Assembly (NCBI GenBank): GCA_947588655.1 | Contig: CANPYS010000007.1 | Span: forward strand, 1 to 57,203 | Reading direction: 5' to 3' | Source of the DNA: an uncultured Alphaproteobacteria bacterium | Lineage (GTDB): Bacteria > Pseudomonadota > Alphaproteobacteria > RF32 > CAG-239 | DNA: 57,203 nt | In this document: positions 7,704 to 16,790 of the stretch, one piece after another | Layout of the letters: each line of letters opens with the position of its first letter | How positions within the stretch are numbered: the stretch's first letter is position 1 | Notes under the pieces: generated by a model | Told to the model about the DNA's origin: nothing | The model's database searches: none | What the model saw: only the letters and a program-made list of their open reading frames with translations | Program-made: the position numbers and the translations under genes

Positions 7704-8375
7704 ATGAAAAAATATTTTCTTTCACCTTTCTTTACGCCTGTGGCATTCAGCCTATGCTGGGGCGTTATGCTTGCAATTGTTTTGCTTTTCTTTCCGGAAT
7801 ACAAGTTCAAAATAACCGAAGACGGGCAAATTTTAGAATTTTTAACAAATCTTGGCTATATTTCCATGCTTGCCGCTTTGCTTATTTTAAGCAAAGACTT
7901 TTCAACAAAAATGACGGATTGGGGCATTTACTTATTTTTGGGCATAGCCGCTTTTTTGCGTGAAGCCGGTATTCAGCATCATCTTTCGCGCACCGATTCC
8001 ACGCCTTTCAAATCGCGTTTTTTCTTGAACCCCGATAATCCTTTGAGTGAAAAAATTATTTTTGGTCTGATATTGCTAATTATTTTTGGCACTTTGCTTT
8101 ATTTAGCAATCAAGTACAGCAAACATTTAGTTGTTTCGTTTTTTAAGCTCAACACCATAACATGGTCAACGGCTACTTTTTGCACAGTTTTGGTTTTTGC
8201 CAAGTTTGCTGATCGGTTTCCCGGCAACTGGCGCCACATGCACGATGGCGTTTCATTGCCACGCAATCAGGTTGAAATTTGGTCGCTTTTAGAAGAAAGC
8301 TCCGAGGTTTTTCTGCCCTACTTGGTTGTGATTATTCTTCTTCAATATCATTTATTTCAAAATAAAAAGGGATAA
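7704..8375 (+). CDS. Hypothetical multi-pass membrane protein
   Basis: This 223-residue integral membrane protein has about five or six hydrophobic segments. I do not recognise it. A conserved-looking polar stretch lies before the last segment (GNWRHMHDGVSLPRNQVEIW, then LLEESSEVFLP), where paired glutamates within a membrane helix could be functional. I chose the ATG at 7704 because AGAGG lies 9 bases upstream. An upstream TTG at 7620 in the same frame has no ribosome site. It sits 15 bases before the SpmA-SpmB gene, so it probably begins a three-gene operon ending with dtd. Confidence 0.7.
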   Translation: MKKYFLSPFFTPVAFSLCWGVMLAIVLLFFPEYKFKITEDGQILEFLTNLGYISMLAALLILSKDFSTKMTDWGIYLFLGIAAFLREAGIQHHLSRTDSTPFKSRFFLNPDNPLSEKIIFGLILLIIFGTLLYLAIKYSKHLVVSFFKLNTITWSTATFCTVLVFAKFADRFPGNWRHMHDGVSLPRNQVEIWSLLEESSEVFLPYLVVIILLQYHLFQNKKG

Positions 8376-8390
8376 AGGAACAAGCTTTTT

Positions 8391-9614
8391 ATGCTCAATA
8401 TTTTATGGGTTGGTTTTTTCTTGGTATCTTTTGCCGCCGCGGTTTTTCAAAGCTTTAACGGCGAGTGGCAAATATGGACAACCCTTGTCAACGGCTTAAC
8501 TGACGCCGCGCAAAATGCCTTTACACTTTGCCTTAATTTAACAGGCTTACTGTGTTTTTGGTTAGGGCTCTTAAAAATTGCCGAAAAATCCGGCTTAACA
8601 AATCTGCTTGCCAAGGCGTTAGCACCGCTTTTTAGGCGCATATTTCCAGAAATTCCGGCAAATCACCCGGCCTTAGGCTCAATTGTTATGAATATGGCCG
8701 CCAATATGTTAGGCCTTGACAATGCCGCCACCCCGATGGGCTTAAAAGCTATGGAACAGATGCAAGAACTAAATCCCAAAAAAGATACGGCCTCTAATGC
8801 TGAAATTATGTTTATGGTTTTAAATGCCTCAGCGGTAACGCTTATCCCTATAACAATTTTAATGTATCGCGCTCAAATGGGCGCAACATATCCAGCGGCG
8901 GTTTTTATCCCGATTCTAATTGCCACTTCTTGCTCCACGCTAGCAGGATTTTTGGCGGTTACCCTCAAACAAAAGCTTAAAATTTTTGATAAAGTTGTTT
9001 TGGCTTATTTGTTATTTTTCGCCCTACTCATTGGCGCGCTAGCTTTCTTTTTCTTTGAGCTTTCGCCTGAAACACGCCTTAAGGCCGCCGCTGACTTTGG
9101 CAATTTGATTCTTTGCGGCTTTATTTTTGCATTTTTAACAGCCGGAATAATACGCTCTGTCAACCTGTTTGAAACTTTTGTGGAAGGCGCAAAAGAAGGC
9201 TTTGAAATTGCCGTGCGCCTTATTCCTTATTTAGTGGCAATGCTCACCGCTATTGCCGCCTTGCGTTCAAGCGGTGTTTTAGATATGCTGATTGAGGGCA
9301 TTTCTTCTGTCCTAAACGCCTTTCATATAAATGCCGATTTTGTGCCGGCCTTGCCAACCGCTTTAATGAAGCCCATTTCAGGCAGCGGCGCGCGTGCAAT
9401 GATGTTAGAAGCCATGAAAACTTATGGTCCAAACAGCTTTGAGGCCTTTACATCAGCCGTTATTCAGGGCTCTACCGAAACAACGCTTTACGTTTTAGCC
9501 GTTTACTTTGGTTCTATCAAAGTCATTAAGACAAGGAGCGCCCTGCCCTTAGCATTATTTGCCGATATTGTCGGCATAACGGTAGCCATTTTGATGGCTT
9601 ATGTTTTTTATTGA
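8391..9614 (+). CDS. Fused SpmA-SpmB nucleoside-recognition membrane protein
   Basis: This 407-residue polytopic membrane protein joins two halves that are separate proteins in Bacillus. Residues 1-200 match spore maturation protein A (LGLDNAATPMGLKAMEQM motif), and about 245-407 match protein B (GAKEGFEIAVRLIPYLVAML, then KPISGSGARAMM and QGSTETTLY). Both belong to the nucleoside-recognition (Gate) domain family found in transporters. The fusion is known in non-sporulating Gram-negative bacteria, where its function is unclear and transport is likely. It sits 15 bases after the membrane protein gene and 7 bases before dtd. Confidence 0.85.
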   Translation: MLNILWVGFFLVSFAAAVFQSFNGEWQIWTTLVNGLTDAAQNAFTLCLNLTGLLCFWLGLLKIAEKSGLTNLLAKALAPLFRRIFPEIPANHPALGSIVMNMAANMLGLDNAATPMGLKAMEQMQELNPKKDTASNAEIMFMVLNASAVTLIPITILMYRAQMGATYPAAVFIPILIATSCSTLAGFLAVTLKQKLKIFDKVVLAYLLFFALLIGALAFFFFELSPETRLKAAADFGNLILCGFIFAFLTAGIIRSVNLFETFVEGAKEGFEIAVRLIPYLVAMLTAIAALRSSGVLDMLIEGISSVLNAFHINADFVPALPTALMKPISGSGARAMMLEAMKTYGPNSFEAFTSAVIQGSTETTLYVLAVYFGSIKVIKTRSALPLALFADIVGITVAILMAYVFY

Positions 9615-9621
9615 GGGAAAA

Positions 9622-10062
9622 ATGAAAGTTTTAATTCAGCGCGTGTTAAGCGCCTCGGTAGAGGTTGAAGGAAAAGTTGTTTCAGCGATTAACTGTGGCT
9701 TTCTGATATTTATCGGCATTGAAAAAGGCGATTCCACACTTCAGGCCGATTATTTGGCGCGCAAAACCGCAAATTTGCGTATTTTTGAAGATAAAAATGG
9801 CAAAATGAATTTAAGCCTTCAAGATATGGACGCTGAGGCGCTTGTAGTTTCACAATTCACACTCGCCGCAAGCTTAGAGAGAGGAAATCGCCCGGGGTTT
9901 GATCAAGCGGCAGCGCCTGAGGAAGCGCAAAAATTATACGCCTATTTTACAAAAAAGCTAAAAGAAGAAAACATTAAAACACAAACCGGAATTTTTCAGG
10001 CGGATATGAAGGTAAGCCTCATTAATGACGGACCGGCAACTTTTTTGCTAGAAAAGCATTAA
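9622..10062 (+). CDS. dtd: D-aminoacyl-tRNA deacylase
   Basis: This is a 146-residue homodimeric enzyme that hydrolyses D-amino acids (and misattached glycine) from tRNA, a proofreading step. The two family signatures are present: SQFTLAAS in the middle and NDGPATF near the C-terminus, whose Gly-Pro forms the cross-subunit chiral filter. I chose the ATG at 9622 because it gives the family N-terminus (MKVLIQRV) and has GAGGG upstream. It lies 7 bases after the SpmA-SpmB fusion gene, so it is co-transcribed. It converges on the reverse-strand gene that ends at 10059. Confidence 0.93.
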   Translation: MKVLIQRVLSASVEVEGKVVSAINCGFLIFIGIEKGDSTLQADYLARKTANLRIFEDKNGKMNLSLQDMDAEALVVSQFTLAASLERGNRPGFDQAAAPEEAQKLYAYFTKKLKEENIKTQTGIFQADMKVSLINDGPATFLLEKH

Positions 10063-10958
10063 GAAGATAATTCGCGCCCTAAAGCTTTTTGCTCCAATCT
10101 TTGCGATTCGTTATGCTCAATTTTAGAAAGGAGCGCTCGCCCCGCTTGCTCCATAAGTTTTTGAAGCATCTGGTTAGCAATGTTTTGCTGATTTTCCGAC
10201 GCATCAAACAAAACAAAACGGTTTTGAGATTGCTCGGCAAACAACGCGCCTTGCGCCATTGTTTCCAAAACAACCACCATGTGCAACCTTTTTTGCCCTT
10301 GCTCAGTCATATCCACTTTTGCGGTTATAACTTTCGGCCGAATAACATAATCGGCAATTTCAGCATCATCAGTTAAATAAAAGTAAGGATTATCAGCATA
10401 CATATTTTTAAGATAATCGCTTAATTTTGGAAAAGTCGCGCCGTTAAAAAAGACGACATCTCCAATATAAACCAACGACAATTCTTGAGGATTTTTTGGC
10501 TCTAAGCTAATTTCTCTAACCGATTCGTCGGCAATTTCCTCCATAAGCTCAAAAGGTGTGACGGAAGTCTTTGACTTTTCGGCATAAAAATCTTCCACAA
10601 CACGCTTAATGTCTATAGGTTTCAACCAGCCCTCAATTTGCACACAAACCTTTGCATTTTCATCAGGCAAAGTTACAACGGACAAATCTTCAACATATTC
10701 ATCTACCAAACGATAAACCAAAATATTGACATCATGATCATTAAGCTCAGAAGTGGCTTGCGTTAATTGTTTAAGCTTTTTCACACTGTTAAAAGAAGCC
10801 TTATCGGCCGCTCTGATTTGCGCCCCTGCGCGACTTTCGCCGGCCAAAAGCTCCTCGCACGCCGTCGCTGAAAGCCTGACTGCCGCCTTTTCGGCATTTT
10901 GTGCAAAAGCGTCAAAGGCGGCAACAACAGAAACAAACAATGTAAAAATCAAACGCAT
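10059..10958 (-). CDS. Hypothetical secreted protein (LPP20/FlgT-like N-terminus)
   Basis: This 299-residue protein has a signal peptide (MRLIFTLFVSVVAAFDAFAQ). Residues 25-115 follow the pattern of LPP20/FlgT N-terminal domains: an alanine-rich helix, then a strand ending in VCVQIEGWL. The C-terminal half (residues 165-290) includes ADYVIRPKV and a long helix, reminiscent of CsgG/LpoB-type periplasmic lipoprotein domains. These resemblances are weak. Its ATG directly abuts the stop of the lipoprotein gene upstream, so the two are translated as a pair and probably act together at the outer membrane. It is not near any flagellar gene. Confidence 0.65.
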   Translation of the reverse strand: MRLIFTLFVSVVAAFDAFAQNAEKAAVRLSATACEELLAGESRAGAQIRAADKASFNSVKKLKQLTQATSELNDHDVNILVYRLVDEYVEDLSVVTLPDENAKVCVQIEGWLKPIDIKRVVEDFYAEKSKTSVTPFELMEEIADESVREISLEPKNPQELSLVYIGDVVFFNGATFPKLSDYLKNMYADNPYFYLTDDAEIADYVIRPKVITAKVDMTEQGQKRLHMVVVLETMAQGALFAEQSQNRFVLFDASENQQNIANQMLQKLMEQAGRALLSKIEHNESQRLEQKALGRELSS

Positions 10959-11747
10959 TTATAACCAGCTCTGATTACTTGTTTGGCGAACAACTTCAAC
11001 CCATTCGTCAATTTTCTGATGATTTTTATCATACAAAGCGGTACGATACAAAATTGCTGGCGCGGTTTTGGTTGGTGTATCAAACCAATCTACGGATGTT
11101 TCCAAAAAATAATCAGCGCCCGAGGCATTTTCAGTAAGCTCAAACATAGAGGCGTCAAGGAGCTTATTTTTCATTGTTGCGATACCACTCTCAACACCCG
11201 CGGGTAAATCCTGACTACGAACTTCAGCTTTCTGTACATACAAAGAGGGCTTTTGACTGCACCAAGACGATATATCTACTAATATCCGGCTAAAAGTGCG
11301 GTTTGCCGCCAAAATGTAAGCTTGTGAAGCCGCCGGCACACTAATTTTTTGTGTACAAGGGGCTTTAACTTCAACATTTTTAAAGGTGGAGCAAGTGTTT
11401 TGACCACACAATACGGCTTGTTTATCCATCGGGCAATTAGGGCACTTTTTCTCAACCTTAACTTCCGTTACACGCGGATGCAAAACCGCACGGCACGGAT
11501 TCGGCTTATATAAGCACGAAGTGCATGTAGGCTCAGGCTCTTTGGCACAATAAGGCACTGAAGAAAGTTCCACCTCAACTTTTGTCACATAAACCGCGTT
11601 TTGAGGTTGTTCATGACTTTGAGCCGTTTCCGCCACATTTTCATCAACAAAATATGTTTGTGTATCAAGTTCTTTTTCGCACGGCATATCAAACCAAGCG
11701 CAGGCCGCCGACATAAAACTTAAGGACAGAATAAAATATTTCCGCAT
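10959..11747 (-). CDS. Cysteine-containing lipoprotein, LpoB-like C-terminus
   Basis: This 262-residue predicted lipoprotein has the signal peptide MRKYFILSLSFMSAAC with a lipobox (MSAAC). The mature N-terminal third carries about a dozen cysteines in CxxC-like pairs (TCTSCLYKPNPC, KKCPNCPMDKQAVLC). The C-terminal part (residues 145-262) holds GADYFLETSVDWFDTP and RTALYDKNHQKIDEW, a layout like LpoB/GNA1162-type periplasmic domains (weak). I chose the methionine at 11747 because GGAG lies 7 bases upstream. A perfect palindrome sits just upstream. It is the first gene of a two-gene unit with the 299-residue secreted protein. Confidence 0.65.
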   Translation of the reverse strand: MRKYFILSLSFMSAACAWFDMPCEKELDTQTYFVDENVAETAQSHEQPQNAVYVTKVEVELSSVPYCAKEPEPTCTSCLYKPNPCRAVLHPRVTEVKVEKKCPNCPMDKQAVLCGQNTCSTFKNVEVKAPCTQKISVPAASQAYILAANRTFSRILVDISSWCSQKPSLYVQKAEVRSQDLPAGVESGIATMKNKLLDASMFELTENASGADYFLETSVDWFDTPTKTAPAILYRTALYDKNHQKIDEWVEVVRQTSNQSWL

Positions 11748-11770
11748 ATACATTCTCCTTATCAATTTTG

Positions 11771-11788
11771 GGATAGGTTATCCTATCC
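11771..11788. promoter_or_regulatory. Perfect palindrome in a divergent promoter region
   Basis: GGATAGG (11771-11777) and CCTATCC (11782-11788) have a 4-base spacer. It lies 24 bases upstream of the lipoprotein start and 101 bases upstream of the DUF1294 gene. It may be an operator, since no T-run makes it a terminator. Confidence 0.4.
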
Positions 11789-11888
11789 TATTTTATATAA
11801 AATTGCAAATTTTATTTTTTATATAATTATCTGTTTGCGTTTTTCAAAAAAATATTCTAAATATAATCCTAATTGAGGTATATAAACA

Positions 11889-12329
11889 ATGCTTTTGACA
11901 TTTGCCGCCCTGCTAGGGCTGATTTTGGCTTTAATTCGCCCTTTACAACGCAATCCGTTTTTTGTTTTGCACTTTGGATTGGTCATAGCCTTGGCCTATA
12001 TAACCGAAAACTATTTTTTTAAGGTAACACCTTTTGTTTACAAAACATTTTTGCTTTTTATACCGTATCATCTGTTTTCCATAAACTTGGTCACATTTAT
12101 AGCTTACGGCATAGACAAGCGCGCAGCTAAAAGAGGCGATTGGCGTGTGCCAGAAATCAGGCTTCATACTTTAGAGCTTTTAGGCGGATGGCCAAGCGCA
12201 TATCTTGCGCAAAAGTTTTTTCATCACAAAACCAAGAAAAAAAGTTATCAAAGCATGTTTTGGCTTATTCTTGCTTTTCAGATAATTCTTTGTTATTGTA
12301 TCTTGAACTATTTAAGGATCATACATTAA
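11889..12329 (+). CDS. DUF1294 family membrane protein
   Basis: This 146-residue protein has three to four membrane segments. The DUF1294 signature is clear in the second half: AYGIDKRAAKRGDWRVPE, then LELLGGWPSAYLAQ, HKTKKKSYQ and a final hydrophobic segment. The family is widespread and has no established function. Its stop overlaps the start of the ABC exporter gene by one base (TAATG), so the two are translationally coupled. Confidence 0.85.
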   Translation: MLLTFAALLGLILALIRPLQRNPFFVLHFGLVIALAYITENYFFKVTPFVYKTFLLFIPYHLFSINLVTFIAYGIDKRAAKRGDWRVPEIRLHTLELLGGWPSAYLAQKFFHHKTKKKSYQSMFWLILAFQIILCYCILNYLRIIH

Positions 12330-14089
12330 TGGCAGAATTTGACACCTTTGAACATAAAATGAACTTTACCGAGCATTATCAAGCAATGTGGCCTTTTGTA
12401 AAGCCTTATTTGTTTCGGGCAATTTTAGCGGTGCTGATTAGCATACCGATTGGCGCGCTAGATTCGGTTGTGGCGTTATCTTTAAAGCCGTATATGGACA
12501 TTGTCTTGGTTGATAAATCAGCGCAATCGCCTGATTATATTCCTTTTTTAATCATTGCCTTCACAACTGTTCAAGGCTTTTTGAACTATATGGCAAATTA
12601 CTTAAACACTTGGGTCGGAACAAAGATAAATCAAGATTTAAAACGCGTTTTGTTTCAAAAACTTTTGTGCTTGGAAACCTCGTTTTTTGACACACATAAT
12701 TCTGGCGTAATTATTCAACGCTTTTCTTCAGATAGCGATACAGCTTGCAGTGGTTTGCTCGCCAATCTAAAGACTTTTATTTCGCAATTTTTCTCATCTG
12801 TTTCGTTGGTTTGCGTTTTAATTTATAATTCTTGGCAACTTTCTATTATTGCCATTATCGTTTTGATTACGGCGTTGTTACCCTTAGCCTCTATCAGAAA
12901 GCGGATAAAGAAAACCGTTAATCAAAGCATTAAGGAATCAACCAAAATTTTCACAGAATACAATGAAACTTACAATGGCAACAAAACAATCTGCGCTTAT
13001 AATTTGCAAAACAACATTTACAAACGCTTTGACAACACTTTGCAACAGCTTTTTAAGCTCACGATTAAAATGGTGCAAAAAACAGGGTGGATAACGCCTT
13101 TAATGCACATTATTGTTTCGGCAGGTATTGGCGGTGTCATTTGGTTCGGGAGTACCTTAATTGTTGAGCACAAAATTTCAGCTGGGAACTTTGTTTCTTT
13201 CATCACGGCGCTGATTTTGCTTTATACGCCCATTAAAAACATCGGCAAAAGCTTTAACAACGTACAAGTTTCGTTTTTAGCAATTGAACGCATTTTCGCC
13301 CTCTTAAACCTCAAGCCAAAAATCATTGATTGCCATGGCGCACATAAGCTTGATAAAGTCAAAGGCGAAATTGTTTTTGACCACGTTTATTTTTCTTATG
13401 TTGAAAACAAACCCGTGCTCTCCGACATTAATTTAAAAATCAAAGTTGGCAGTAGCATTGCGCTTGTCGGCAATTCGGGTGGCGGCAAAACGACTTTGGT
13501 TAATTTGCTCCCTCGTTTTTACGATGTCATAAAAGGCAAAATCTTAATTAACGGACAAGATATTCGCAGTTATACCTTAAAATCTTTACGCGATCAAATG
13601 GCTGTGGTGTTTCAAGATAACTTTTTATTTGCCGGCACCATACGCGAAAACATTTTGTTTGGCAAGCCTGACGCAACGGAAAAAGAAATTAATAAGGTTT
13701 TAAAACTTGTTTATTTAGATGACTTTGTAAAAGGCCTGCCTTGCGGCATAGATACGGAAATTGGCGAACGCGGCACACTTTTATCAGGCGGGCAGAAACA
13801 ACGCTTAGCGATTGCGCGCGCCTTAATTAAAGATACGCCGATTGTTATTTTGGACGAAGCAACTTCAGCGCTTGACAACAAGTCAGAGGCCATTGTTCAA
13901 AAAGCGATTGAAAATCTGATGAAAAACCGCACGGTCTTTATTATTGCGCATCGCTTATCAACCATTAAAAACGCTGATAACATTGTTGTTATAAACAATG
14001 GCGAAGTGGCAGAATCCGGCACACACGAAGAGCTTTTAAAGAAAAACGGCGCTTATGCCGTCCTTTACAACGCCCAATTCAAAAAATAA
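12329..14089 (+). CDS. MsbA-like ABC exporter (fused membrane and ATPase domains)
   Basis: This 586-residue half-transporter has an N-terminal six-helix membrane domain (about 1-315) followed by an ATP-binding domain. The Walker A motif GNSGGGKTT begins at residue 381, the signature LSGGQ at 485, Walker B and D-loop ILDEATSALD near 508, and the switch histidine IIAHRLST near 540. Overall it resembles the lipid A/phospholipid flippase MsbA, working as a homodimer in the inner membrane. The substrate is inferred. The frame is open far upstream, but the ATG at 12329 is coupled to the DUF1294 stop and has AAGGA upstream. It ends 3 bases from the convergent YbjN-like gene. Confidence 0.85.
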   Translation: MAEFDTFEHKMNFTEHYQAMWPFVKPYLFRAILAVLISIPIGALDSVVALSLKPYMDIVLVDKSAQSPDYIPFLIIAFTTVQGFLNYMANYLNTWVGTKINQDLKRVLFQKLLCLETSFFDTHNSGVIIQRFSSDSDTACSGLLANLKTFISQFFSSVSLVCVLIYNSWQLSIIAIIVLITALLPLASIRKRIKKTVNQSIKESTKIFTEYNETYNGNKTICAYNLQNNIYKRFDNTLQQLFKLTIKMVQKTGWITPLMHIIVSAGIGGVIWFGSTLIVEHKISAGNFVSFITALILLYTPIKNIGKSFNNVQVSFLAIERIFALLNLKPKIIDCHGAHKLDKVKGEIVFDHVYFSYVENKPVLSDINLKIKVGSSIALVGNSGGGKTTLVNLLPRFYDVIKGKILINGQDIRSYTLKSLRDQMAVVFQDNFLFAGTIRENILFGKPDATEKEINKVLKLVYLDDFVKGLPCGIDTEIGERGTLLSGGQKQRLAIARALIKDTPIVILDEATSALDNKSEAIVQKAIENLMKNRTVFIIAHRLSTIKNADNIVVINNGEVAESGTHEELLKKNGAYAVLYNAQFKK

Positions 14090-14092
14090 GGC

Positions 14093-14581
14093 TTATTGCA
14101 TAAACAATCTTTCAGAAAACAAAGCTTGTTGAGGCGTAATGTGTTGTGTTAAAACGGCATCAAAAATAGGATACAGCCGCTCGCACTCATAAACGGCAAT
14201 TTCAATCATCTGTTCAAGTTTTTGAGCAAAGCCCTCATCTTCCTTATCAATAATAGCGGCATGCTTAAAAATTGGCATTTTATGCGCGCTCCAATACGAA
14301 AAATGCCCAAGCCACAAGTTTTCATTAACCATAGCCATCAGCTCAAAAAGCTGATGACAATCGGCATTTTCAGCTTTCAGATTCATCAAACACGAAATAT
14401 GCAGACAACGCATATTTTCTTCCCAAGCCACAAACAGGAGCATATTATCCCATTTGCCCTCAACTTCAACGACAATATCATTTTCTGAGCGACGTTCAAA
14501 TGCATATGACTTGCTTTTAAAAATCATTTCAACCGTATCAATAGGATTTTGATCTAACCGAATCGCCTGCTCAGCCAACAT
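14093..14581 (-). CDS. YbjN domain protein
   Basis: This 162-residue cytoplasmic protein matches the YbjN family, related to type III secretion chaperone folds and common in alphaproteobacteria. The fold elements visible are an N-terminal helix, a strand pair around EVEGKWDNMLLFVAWEENM and a helix ELMAMVNENLWLGHFSY. Its function is not settled in the family. I chose the ATG at 14581 because AAAGGA lies 6 bases upstream. The alternative TTG six codons earlier would put the ribosome site inside the gene. Confidence 0.75.
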   Translation of the reverse strand: MLAEQAIRLDQNPIDTVEMIFKSKSYAFERRSENDIVVEVEGKWDNMLLFVAWEENMRCLHISCLMNLKAENADCHQLFELMAMVNENLWLGHFSYWSAHKMPIFKHAAIIDKEDEGFAQKLEQMIEIAVYECERLYPIFDAVLTQHITPQQALFSERLFMQ

Positions 14582-14817
14582 TTTGTGTCCTTTATTCAAT
14601 TACGATATCATAACAATGACACAGCCGAGTCGCCAAAAACAATTTTTATTCAAAAGTTTTCCACTTTAGTACAAAAAATTTTTTTTAATTAAATTGTTTC
14701 ATCAGATTTTACAACGGCTTAAAAATAATTTGTGCAAATATTTCATTTTATATGTGGATTATGCGCGCGTTATTAATATACTTTTAATCAATATTATAAA
14801 CAGACGGATAAAAAAGT
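14582..14817. other. AT-rich divergent intergenic region
   Basis: This 236-base region separates the reverse YbjN-like gene from lgt and must hold both promoters. It is AT-rich with no clear hairpin or convincing -35/-10 pair that I can single out. GGAT lies 9 bases before the lgt start. Confidence 0.4.
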
Positions 14818-15624
14818 ATGATTGGTTTGCATTATCCCGACATTTCGCCGGTGATGTTTTCTATAGGCCCTTTAGACATCAGGTGGTATTCCATGGCTTA
14901 TTTGTTTGGAATTATCGCGGCGTGGTTTTTGGTGCGTTTAAACATCAAAAAATATAATTTGGCAATTGATAAGCACGCGCTGGAAGATTTGGTTTTTTAT
15001 GTCACGCTCGGCATTATTTTAGGTGGCAGAATGGGCTATGTTTTGTTTTACGGCACAGATGCTTTTTGGAGCAATCCGCTTGAAATTTTTGCCATTTGGC
15101 ATGGTGGAATGTCCTTTCACGGCGGTATCATTGGTGTTATTATCGCTTTATGGTACGGCGCGCGCAAAATCAACTATTCTTTTTTAGGTTTAACGGATTT
15201 AGTCGCGCTTTACGCGCCAATTGGCATTTTCTGCGGACGCTTAGCAAACTTTGTCAACGACGAGCTTTGGGGACGCGTCACCAATGTGCCTTGGGCGGTT
15301 CGTTTTCCAAACGGTGGTTATCTGCCGCGGCATCCCTCTCAATTATATGAAGCGGCTTTAGAGGGCGTGGCTTTACTTATAATCTTAAACTTGCTTTGGC
15401 TTTCGCCTAAAATCCGGCAACGCCGCGGTCTAATTTCAGGTGTGTTTTTGCTAAGCTATGGTTTGTTTAGAATTTTTTTGGAGCAATACCGCGAACCAGA
15501 CGCGCAACTTGGCTTTTTATGGGAGCATATAACCATGGGGCAAATGCTTTCCTTGCCGTTTTTAATTTTAGGCATATATTTGGTGGTGCGCGCATGCAAA
15601 ACAGATATTAAGCCACAGAAGTAA
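14818..15624 (+). CDS. lgt: Prolipoprotein diacylglyceryl transferase
   Basis: This inner-membrane enzyme transfers diacylglycerol from phosphatidylglycerol to the lipobox cysteine of prolipoproteins. It has 268 residues and about seven membrane helices. Family motifs are HYPDISPVMFSIGPLDIRWY at the N-terminus, GGMSFHGGIIG and the signature GRLANFVNDELWGR. The window encodes several lipoproteins that would be its substrates. Its 3' end overlaps the convergent GGDEF gene by 17 bases. Confidence 0.95.
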   Translation: MIGLHYPDISPVMFSIGPLDIRWYSMAYLFGIIAAWFLVRLNIKKYNLAIDKHALEDLVFYVTLGIILGGRMGYVLFYGTDAFWSNPLEIFAIWHGGMSFHGGIIGVIIALWYGARKINYSFLGLTDLVALYAPIGIFCGRLANFVNDELWGRVTNVPWAVRFPNGGYLPRHPSQLYEAALEGVALLIILNLLWLSPKIRQRRGLISGVFLLSYGLFRIFLEQYREPDAQLGFLWEHITMGQMLSLPFLILGIYLVVRACKTDIKPQK

Positions 15625-16750
15625 TATTTTGCGTAAACTTATAAGTTTTTTGCAAAACTTCGCGCGCTCTATCTAAAACCGCCTGAACATTGGCATCACT
15701 GCGCTTTTTCTCAGACAATCCGGCGGAAACGGTAACCTTAAGCACACTGTTTTTAGAAAGCACAAATTCGCTCCCAGCAACAGAACGCCTGAAATCTTCA
15801 ACATATTGAAGAGCTTGCTTTTTATCTTCATTTTTAAATATCAAAACAAACTCGTCCTCAGCGTAGCGATAAAAGCTAGCCTTTGTTCCAATTTTGAGCA
15901 TTTTAGAAACAATAAGCTGGAGCAGAACTTTCATCTCTGAAGCTTTAAAAATTTTACAAAGCCTGTCATAATCATCAATACAGACAACACAAAGGGCATA
16001 TTTTAACGGGAAGCGCTTTGCGGTTTGCCTATAAAAAGAATTTCGGCTGTAAACACCTGTTGTTTCATCTCTAAAATAAGCATAAATCAAATGACTTAAA
16101 GCAGAAAGAATAACAATAAGGCCGGCAAGCGCAAAATAAAGACAAAGCGCATTGCTATCTTCTCCATAAACAAAGCCGCCGAGCACAGAAAGGGTAGCAA
16201 AAAAGAACGAGGCATCAATCAATTTGCCACTCAAGCTCAAGTGTAAGAGCATAAAAGCAATAACAGCCGACCAAATCAACCAGCTTAGGTGCAAAATCAA
16301 CGGCGATAAAGATACAAGCCAATGCGCGGGAAAATTTTCAAGCAAAATGCCTTGCGCCAACAAAAAGCACAAAATATCAAACCGAACGGACGCTGAAAGC
16401 ATACGTTGCGGCAGACAAAACAGAAAAACCAGATTGAGCGGACACAAAACAAACAAAGCCAATTGAGCGCTTGTCAGCTGATATTGTGCGCCAAACTGCC
16501 ATTTTAAAGACTGGAGCAAAAGATAAGTTCCCAAAAGAACAATCAGCAAAAAGCAAGTTTTATATGCCCGAAATATTTTAAAAAACAGAATGCCCAAAAC
16601 AGATAAAGCAACAAATGTTGTATGGAAAAAAACATTATTATCAGCGCTTCGCACCGGAAAAAACGCGCCATAAAAAACCAACGCGGCAAAAATCAACGCC
16701 GGCAGATAAGAGCTTTTAACACTCAAGAGCATTTTTTTTATAAAAGTCAA
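15608..16750 (-). CDS. Membrane GGDEF-domain protein with a degenerate AEDEF site
   Basis: This 380-residue protein has about eight N-terminal membrane helices (to residue 227) and a C-terminal GGDEF domain, the diguanylate cyclase fold. The entry motif is DETTGVYSRNSFY, and the active-site loop reads RYAEDEF (residues 295-301), so both glycines of GGDEF are replaced. A terminal VSAGLS strand is present. Activity is doubtful, and a regulatory role is possible. The TTG start at 16750 is supported by GAGGAG 7 bases upstream. It lies 40 bases after queA and is probably co-transcribed with it. Confidence 0.8.
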   Translation of the reverse strand: MTFIKKMLLSVKSSYLPALIFAALVFYGAFFPVRSADNNVFFHTTFVALSVLGILFFKIFRAYKTCFLLIVLLGTYLLLQSLKWQFGAQYQLTSAQLALFVLCPLNLVFLFCLPQRMLSASVRFDILCFLLAQGILLENFPAHWLVSLSPLILHLSWLIWSAVIAFMLLHLSLSGKLIDASFFFATLSVLGGFVYGEDSNALCLYFALAGLIVILSALSHLIYAYFRDETTGVYSRNSFYRQTAKRFPLKYALCVVCIDDYDRLCKIFKASEMKVLLQLIVSKMLKIGTKASFYRYAEDEFVLIFKNEDKKQALQYVEDFRRSVAGSEFVLSKNSVLKVTVSAGLSEKKRSDANVQAVLDRAREVLQKTYKFTQNITSVA

Positions 16751-16790
16751 AAATTTTCTCCTCAGGAAAGCAATTTTAGCAAGGAGAAGT

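Noticed and set aside
10059-11747. Flagellar assembly (FlgT-like) genes
   Set aside because: The N-terminal similarity is weak, and there are no flagellar genes in the window.
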